Assembly (NCBI GenBank): GCA_938017915.1
Contig: CALIKW010000055.1
Location: 1-8,752, forward strand
Reading direction: 5' to 3'
Source: an uncultured archaeon
GTDB taxonomy: Archaea > Aenigmatarchaeota > Aenigmatarchaeia > CG10238-14 > SCSR01
Length of the DNA stretch: 8,752 nucleotides
In this document: positions 4,781 through 8,752 of the stretch, piece after piece
Position numbering within the stretch: position 1 is the stretch's first letter
How the letters are laid out: every line of letters starts with the position of its first letter
Notes under the pieces: generated by a model
Databases searched by the model: none
What the model was told of the DNA's origin: nothing
The model's input: only the letters and a program-made list of their open reading frames with translations
Position numbers and translations under genes: made by a program

Positions 4781-6634
4781 ATGAGAATTTTACAGTTGCA
4801 TTCAGATTTCATTGAGTACAAACTTGTAAAAAAGGAAATTGCTTATGCTGAAAAGGCTGAAAAAAAAGAGGAAATGTTTAAAGATATACTAGTTTTATTC
4901 ACTTGCATAGAAAAAAATGATAATGAGGAGATTGCAAAAGAAGCTGTAAATGAAGTTAAAGAGTTCTTGAAGAAAATAAAGCTTAACAAGATTTTAATTT
5001 ATCCTTATGCTCACTTAAGCAATAACTTAGCAAAGCCTAGGGATGCTTTAGAGATTTTAAAATTTATGGAAGATTACGCAAAGAAGCTTGGTATAGAAAC
5101 TTACAGATCACCATTCGGCTGGAACAAAGCATTTTCAGTTAAAATTAAAAGCCATCCTTTAGCTGAGCAATTCAAAATTTTTTATCCAGAAGCAAAAAGA
5201 GAAAAAATTTCAAAAGCTTTGGAAGCTGAGGAGAAAATAAAATCATCTTGGTTTATTTTATCTCCAGAAGGTGAATTAATACCAATAGAAAAATTCGATT
5301 TTTCTAAACATAAGAATTTAGAAAAATTTGTAAATTATGAAATTTCTAAATCAAGAATAGTTCAGCAATTTCCTCCCCATGTTAGCTTGATGAAAAAGCT
5401 TGGTATTGCTGATTATGAGCCAGGAAGCGATCCTGGAAACATGAGATGGTATCCAAAAGGAAGGTTAATTAAATCTCTCATAGAAGAATGGGTTACAGAA
5501 AATGTTATAAATTATGGAGGAATGGAAGTTGAAACTCCAATTATGTATGATCTTCAGCATCCAGCTTTATCAGATTATTTAAACAGATTTCCTGCAAGAC
5601 AATACATAGTAAGTTCTGAGGATAAAGAGCTTTTCCTTAGATTTAGTGCTTGCTTCGGACAATTCTTAATGGTTAAAGATTTTCAAATTTCCTATAAGAA
5701 CTTGCCTTTAAGAATATACGAGCTAACAAAGTATAGCTTTAGAAGAGAAAAAAGTGGGGAAATAGTTGGGCTAAGAAGGTTAAGAGCTTTTACTATGCCT
5801 GATGTTCATGCAATTTGTAAAGATTTGGAGCAAGCTAAAGAAGAAATGATTAAAAGGTTTGACCTTTCCATTTCGGTTTTATCCGGAATTGGATTAAAAA
5901 AAGAAGATTATGAGCTTGGAATAAGATTTACAAGAGAATTTTATGAAAATAATAAAGAGTTTATTCATTTGCTAGTTAAAAAGTTTGGGAAGCCAGCTTT
6001 AGTAGAAATTTGGGAAGAGAAATTCTTTTACTTTGTACTGAAGTGGGAGTTCAACTTTGTAGATAATTTAGCAAAAGCTTCAGCACTCTCAACTGATCAA
6101 ATAGATGTTGAAAATGGAAAAAGGTATGGAATAGAATTTATAGATGAAGATGGAAAGAAAAAGCATCCTATAATTCTTCATTGTTCTCCTTCTGGTGCAA
6201 TAGAAAGATGCATATATGCTCTTTTAGAAAAGGCATATAGAGAAGAAAAGGAAGGAAAGGTTCCATCCCTTCCTTTGTGGCTTTCGCCCACCCAAGTAAG
6301 GATTATTCCAGTTTCTGATAAGTATTTAGAAAATGCTTTAAAAATTTGTAGGATAATAGAAGAGAATAAAATAAGAGTAGACGTAGATGATAGGAACGAA
6401 ACTGTTGAAAAGAAAATTAGGGATGCTGAGCTTGAATGGATACCATATATTTTAGTTTTTGGAGAAAAGGAAAGTAAATCAAAAAAAGTTTCTGTGAGAA
6501 AAAGAGAAGAAGGGAGAATAGAGGAAATGGAAATAAATTCTTTAATAAGCGAAATAAAGGAAAGGATAAAGAATATGCCTTTTAAGTTACTTTCACTTTC
6601 AAAGCTAGTTTCTGAAAGACCTCAATTAACTTAA
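4781..6634 (+). CDS. thrS: Threonyl-tRNA synthetase, archaeal type with N-terminal editing domain
   Basis: Charges tRNA(Thr) with threonine. The 617 residues show the archaeal layout. The N-terminal DTD-like editing domain (about 1-140) removes mischarged serine; YAHLS (76-80) carries H78 and GWNKAF (113-118) carries K116, with E129 further on. These keep the spacing of H83, K121 and E134 of the Pyrococcus abyssi domain. The residue before K116 is Asn, where Tyr120 sits in P. abyssi. The class II catalytic core (about 200-490) has motif 1 around WVTENVINYGGMEVETP, motif 2 from RIYELTKYSFRRE (311-323) and motif 3 GAIERCIYALLE (472-483, R476). Expected zinc ligands C291, H343 and H467 are present. 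The C-terminal anticodon-binding domain covers about 496-600. The start is set by the strong ribosome binding site. The last 9 bases overlap the convergent regulator gene. It is a standalone plus-strand gene and looks complete. Confidence 0.97.
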   Translation: MRILQLHSDFIEYKLVKKEIAYAEKAEKKEEMFKDILVLFTCIEKNDNEEIAKEAVNEVKEFLKKIKLNKILIYPYAHLSNNLAKPRDALEILKFMEDYAKKLGIETYRSPFGWNKAFSVKIKSHPLAEQFKIFYPEAKREKISKALEAEEKIKSSWFILSPEGELIPIEKFDFSKHKNLEKFVNYEISKSRIVQQFPPHVSLMKKLGIADYEPGSDPGNMRWYPKGRLIKSLIEEWVTENVINYGGMEVETPIMYDLQHPALSDYLNRFPARQYIVSSEDKELFLRFSACFGQFLMVKDFQISYKNLPLRIYELTKYSFRREKSGEIVGLRRLRAFTMPDVHAICKDLEQAKEEMIKRFDLSISVLSGIGLKKEDYELGIRFTREFYENNKEFIHLLVKKFGKPALVEIWEEKFFYFVLKWEFNFVDNLAKASALSTDQIDVENGKRYGIEFIDEDGKKKHPIILHCSPSGAIERCIYALLEKAYREEKEGKVPSLPLWLSPTQVRIIPVSDKYLENALKICRIIEENKIRVDVDDRNETVEKKIRDAELEWIPYILVFGEKESKSKKVSVRKREEGRIEEMEINSLISEIKERIKNMPFKLLSLSKLVSERPQLT

Positions 6635-7438
6635 TTCTTTTGAATGGTTCCACGCTAAGTTAAATAAGGGCTCTAAAACATTGCTTGCTGCATACTCACT
6701 TTTACTCCAAAATGCTATTTCTTGTGCTTCAGGAATTTCCTTAGAATCTGTTAAGCCAAAAATTAATTGGCTTCCATCAACAATGTAAAGTCTTCCTGTT
6801 ATTGGTGCTTCTTTTCCGACAACTCTTATTTCAGCCAAGCTTCCCAAAGCTTTTATAGCTTCACTCGCACCTTCTGTTTCGTTCAAAGCAATTTTTATTT
6901 CAACCCCTCTTTCTTTAGCTTCTTTCAAAATTTCAAAATGATTCCTAAAAAGTTCATTCAGCCCTTCTGCTGTTGTTACTATGTTTATTTTTTTCTTCGC
7001 ACCCCTAAACATATTTTCCAATTGTTGGAAAATGGAGTATTTTCCCCTTATAGAGCCAGTTATTTCTTCAGGAGGAACAACTTTTATTCCCTTTTTGAAA
7101 ATATCGCTTAATTCCTTCATTATAGGTGATTTTTTAAGTTCTTCTATTCTTTCTATAGAAGTTTTCAAATCATTTTCTAATTTTTTCTTCACATTTTCTA
7201 AGGCTTGCTCAGGAGGAATAGCAACATATTTTATTGGCTTTCCTGGCTGTACAACAACAAAACCTTTTTCTGCCAAGGTTTGAAGAACGTCGTAAGCTCT
7301 GCTTCTAGGAACATTAGCTATTTCAGAAAGCTCTCCTGCAGTAGAAGTTCCTCTTGCAAGTAGGGCAACCCATAATTTCCTTTCGTATAAGTTTAATCCT
7401 ATAGTCTTTAATGCATCCAAAATTTTTTGTGAAATCAT
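6626..7438 (-). CDS. TrmB-family transcriptional regulator
   Basis: A 270-residue DNA-binding protein. Residues 1-75 form a TrmB-type winged helix: GLNLYERKLWVALL opens it, SAGELSEIANV-like text (TAGELSEIANV, 33-43) is the positioning helix, PRSRAYDVLQTLAEKGF (44-60) the recognition helix, and VVVQPGKPIKYVAI the wing. A helical linker (about 78-112) should form the dimer coiled coil. The C-terminal part (about 125-270) resembles the PLD-like effector domain of the family: INIVTT, an RNHFEILKEAKERGVEIKIAL stretch around 165-185, and a final strand pair RLYIVDGSQLIFGL (216-229). It lacks the longer sugar-binding extension of sugar-sensing TrmB proteins, so the ligand cannot be named. A GAGG site 5 bases before the ATG and a TATA box support the start. 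It lies 74 bases downstream of the ligase gene, with its own promoter, and converges with thrS. Targets are unknown; self-regulation is plausible. Confidence 0.85.
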   Translation of the reverse strand: MISQKILDALKTIGLNLYERKLWVALLARGTSTAGELSEIANVPRSRAYDVLQTLAEKGFVVVQPGKPIKYVAIPPEQALENVKKKLENDLKTSIERIEELKKSPIMKELSDIFKKGIKVVPPEEITGSIRGKYSIFQQLENMFRGAKKKINIVTTAEGLNELFRNHFEILKEAKERGVEIKIALNETEGASEAIKALGSLAEIRVVGKEAPITGRLYIVDGSQLIFGLTDSKEIPEAQEIAFWSKSEYAASNVLEPLFNLAWNHSKELS

Positions 7439-7443
7439 CCTAT

Positions 7444-7447
7444 CCTC
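7444..7447 (-). promoter_or_regulatory. Ribosome binding site of the TrmB-like gene
   Basis: GAGG on the minus strand, five bases before the ATG at 7438. It supports this start over the later in-frame ATG at residue 107. Confidence 0.5.
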
Positions 7448-7466
7448 TGTTTTAACTTAATAGTAA

Positions 7467-7479
7467 TTTAATATTTAAA
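7467..7479 (-). promoter_or_regulatory. TATA box and overlapping inverted repeat before the TrmB-like gene
   Basis: TTTAAATA (minus strand, 7479-7472) is centred about 37 bases before the ATG and predicts a transcription start near 7449, giving a leader of about 11 bases that just includes the GAGG site. The box is part of a 13-base inverted repeat, TTTAA-ATA-TTAAA. A dimeric repressor bound there would block TBP, so self-regulation is possible. All bases are A or T, so the symmetry may be chance. Confidence 0.4.
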
Positions 7480-7512
7480 CTTTTTAAAATTAAGATAGTA
7501 AAGTTTAAATTC

Positions 7513-8752
7513 TTATCCAGCCCTTCCTTGAGTTTTGTAAAGCTCTTTAACCCTTTCTAAAGTATCAGCTTCTTCAGGACCTTTATCTTCCCTTAATTTA
7601 ACAAGTCTAGGGAATCTGAGAGCATATCCAGAATCATAATTCGGCGATTTCTGTATTTCTTGATAAGCAACTTCAACAACTATTTTTGGTTTAGTCCAAA
7701 CAGTTCTGCCCTCTTCTTTAATTATTAATGGCTTAAGCATTTCTGTCATTTGCTGGAATTGTTCTTCAGTTAAACCAGTTCCCATCATCCCACAAGTTAA
7801 GAATTTTCCTGTATCCTCATCCCTGCACGCAAGTATATAGGAGCTTAGCCAATTCGACCTCATACCAGTTCCCCACTCTGCACCTATTATAACTAAATCC
7901 AAAGTTTCCATTATTGGTTTAATTTTGTACATTGTTCCCACATGTCTTCCAAAAACATACTTAGCAGAAGGAACTTTAAGCATTAAACCTTCTTGCTTAT
8001 TTTTTAAAGCATCTTCATAAAATTTCTCTAATTCTTTTGTATCATCAGTAAAAATCATTTTTGAAAGTTGGAATTTCCCTGGAATAACTTTAACTATTTT
8101 TTCCAAAATTTTTCTCCTTTCTTTTAAACTTTTTTCAAAAAGCATTTCACCATCAAGGTAAACCAAATCGAATAAGTTAACTTGAGCTGGTATTTCTTCA
8201 ACCATCTTTTCTATGTCATACTTTCTATGAATTCTTTGGGAAAGAACTTGGAATGGTAAAGGAGTTCCTGTTCTTTTATCTATACCTATAACTTCTCCTT
8301 CTACTATGCACTCCTTTGCTTTTAAGCACTCTTTAGCTAATTTAACTATTTCTGGAAATTGCTTAGTAACATCTTCCTGCCTTCGAGTAAAAATCCAAAT
8401 TTGGCTGTTCTTTTTTTGTATTAAAGCTCTCATTCCATCATATTTCCACTCAGCAATCACTTTTCCAAATTCTTTAATTACCTCTTCTATGCTTTTTGCA
8501 GCCAACCCTAACATAACTTGCATAGGTCTTCCAATTTTTACTTTAACTTTTCTTAAACCTTCTTTTCCCTCCTCCTTTGCTATTTTTGCAACTTCACCAT
8601 AATCTGAAAGAATGTTCCATGCATACTCAACTAATTGAGTTAACTCATCTTTTTCCTCTTCCTTTTTTAAAAGAAAAGCCTCAACTATAGCATCCCTAAT
8701 TATTCCTTCAGCAACCCCTACCCTTAATTCCTCCAAAACTGTTCTAACAATA
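7513..8752 (-). CDS. lig: ATP-dependent DNA ligase (LigB type), N-terminus cut by window edge
   Basis: Seals nicks in DNA with ATP, as in joining Okazaki fragments and completing repair. The 412 visible residues lack roughly the first 150-180 of a usual 560-600. The open frame runs to the window edge: IVRTVLEELRVGVAEGIIRD is the end of the DNA-binding domain, so the TTG at 8736 is an internal leucine and not a start. The adenylation domain follows: motif I EWKYDGMRA with the nucleotidyl lysine encoded at 8443-8445, motif Ia FTRRQEDVT, ECIVEGEVIGID, motif III FDLVYLDG, motif IV EGLMLKVP and motif V MYKIKP. The OB domain ends in motif VI, RFPRLVKLREDK, then a helical tail. All expected motifs are intact. 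It lies upstream of the TrmB-like gene on the same strand, with a 74-base gap holding that gene's promoter, so no functional link is implied. Confidence 0.95.
   Translation of the reverse strand, partial: IVRTVLEELRVGVAEGIIRDAIVEAFLLKKEEEKDELTQLVEYAWNILSDYGEVAKIAKEEGKEGLRKVKVKIGRPMQVMLGLAAKSIEEVIKEFGKVIAEWKYDGMRALIQKKNSQIWIFTRRQEDVTKQFPEIVKLAKECLKAKECIVEGEVIGIDKRTGTPLPFQVLSQRIHRKYDIEKMVEEIPAQVNLFDLVYLDGEMLFEKSLKERRKILEKIVKVIPGKFQLSKMIFTDDTKELEKFYEDALKNKQEGLMLKVPSAKYVFGRHVGTMYKIKPIMETLDLVIIGAEWGTGMRSNWLSSYILACRDEDTGKFLTCGMMGTGLTEEQFQQMTEMLKPLIIKEEGRTVWTKPKIVVEVAYQEIQKSPNYDSGYALRFPRLVKLREDKGPEEADTLERVKELYKTQGRAG

Noticed and set aside
6767..7283. Plus-strand open frames antisense to the TrmB-like gene
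   Set aside because: Low-complexity Phe/Ser/Tyr-rich translations overlapping each other in two frames over a clear gene on the other strand.
3679..7509. Shared motif TAGTAAARTTTAWA at 3679-3692 and 7496-7509
   Set aside because: The two copies match at 12 of 14 bases, but both are in AT-rich gaps and only the first sits in a promoter in a sensible orientation. Two copies are too few to call a regulatory site.
8734..8736. TTG as the start of the DNA ligase gene
   Set aside because: The frame stays open to the window edge and encodes IVRTV before it, a conserved ligase segment. The true start is outside the window.
1..8752. CRISPR arrays, insertion sequences, integrase or att sites, toxin-antitoxin or defence genes
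   Set aside because: I saw no spaced direct repeats, transposase motifs or tRNA-end duplications, and every long frame is a housekeeping or regulatory gene. The tRNA-Gln 3' end shows no nearby repeat that would mark an integrated element.

Overview
The window looks like a stretch of an AT-rich archaeal chromosome; by eye about one third of bases are G or C. The evidence for archaea is the protein set: a class I CCA-adding enzyme, an archaeal-type ThrRS with the DTD-like editing domain, a LigB-type ATP-dependent DNA ligase, a single-chain Elp3, a TrmB-family regulator, and a tRNA with an intron at the canonical archaeal site. TATA-like boxes about 25 bases before several starts and purine-rich ribosome binding sites fit as well. 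The lineage cannot be fixed from this window. The compact, overlapping layout and divergent versions of core enzymes would suit a small-genome lineage such as DPANN, but that is inference.

Layout. Positions 1-3611 hold three minus-strand genes in the order elp3, cca, rnz, with gaps of 40 and 20 bases; rnz runs off the left edge. A 96-base divergent region follows, with a clear TATA box and a small plus-strand gene of 49-52 codons. That gene ends tail-to-tail, with a 4-base overlap, against a minus-strand Trm9/ALKBH8-like methyltransferase. The methyltransferase starts 26 bases after a minus-strand tRNA-Gln(CUG) carrying a 13-base intron. A 128-base region then leads to plus-strand thrS, which has a strong ribosome binding site. 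The thrS stop overlaps by 9 bases the end of a convergent TrmB-like regulator. The right edge is a minus-strand DNA ligase gene missing its 5' end.

How the genes fit together. Most of the window concerns tRNA. RNase Z cuts the tRNA 3' trailer and the CCA enzyme adds the terminus; the tRNA-Gln here has no encoded CCA and needs both. Elp3 starts the cm5U-type modification of wobble uridine, and the Trm9-like enzyme belongs to the family that methylates that group. ThrRS charges tRNA. The regulator and ligase appear unrelated neighbours.

I see no CRISPR array, insertion sequence, phage gene, toxin-antitoxin pair or clear defence system. The points most worth checking are the grouping of tRNA maturation genes, the Elp3/Trm9-like pairing, the leaderless small gene, the tRNA-linked methyltransferase start and a substitution in the ThrRS editing pocket.
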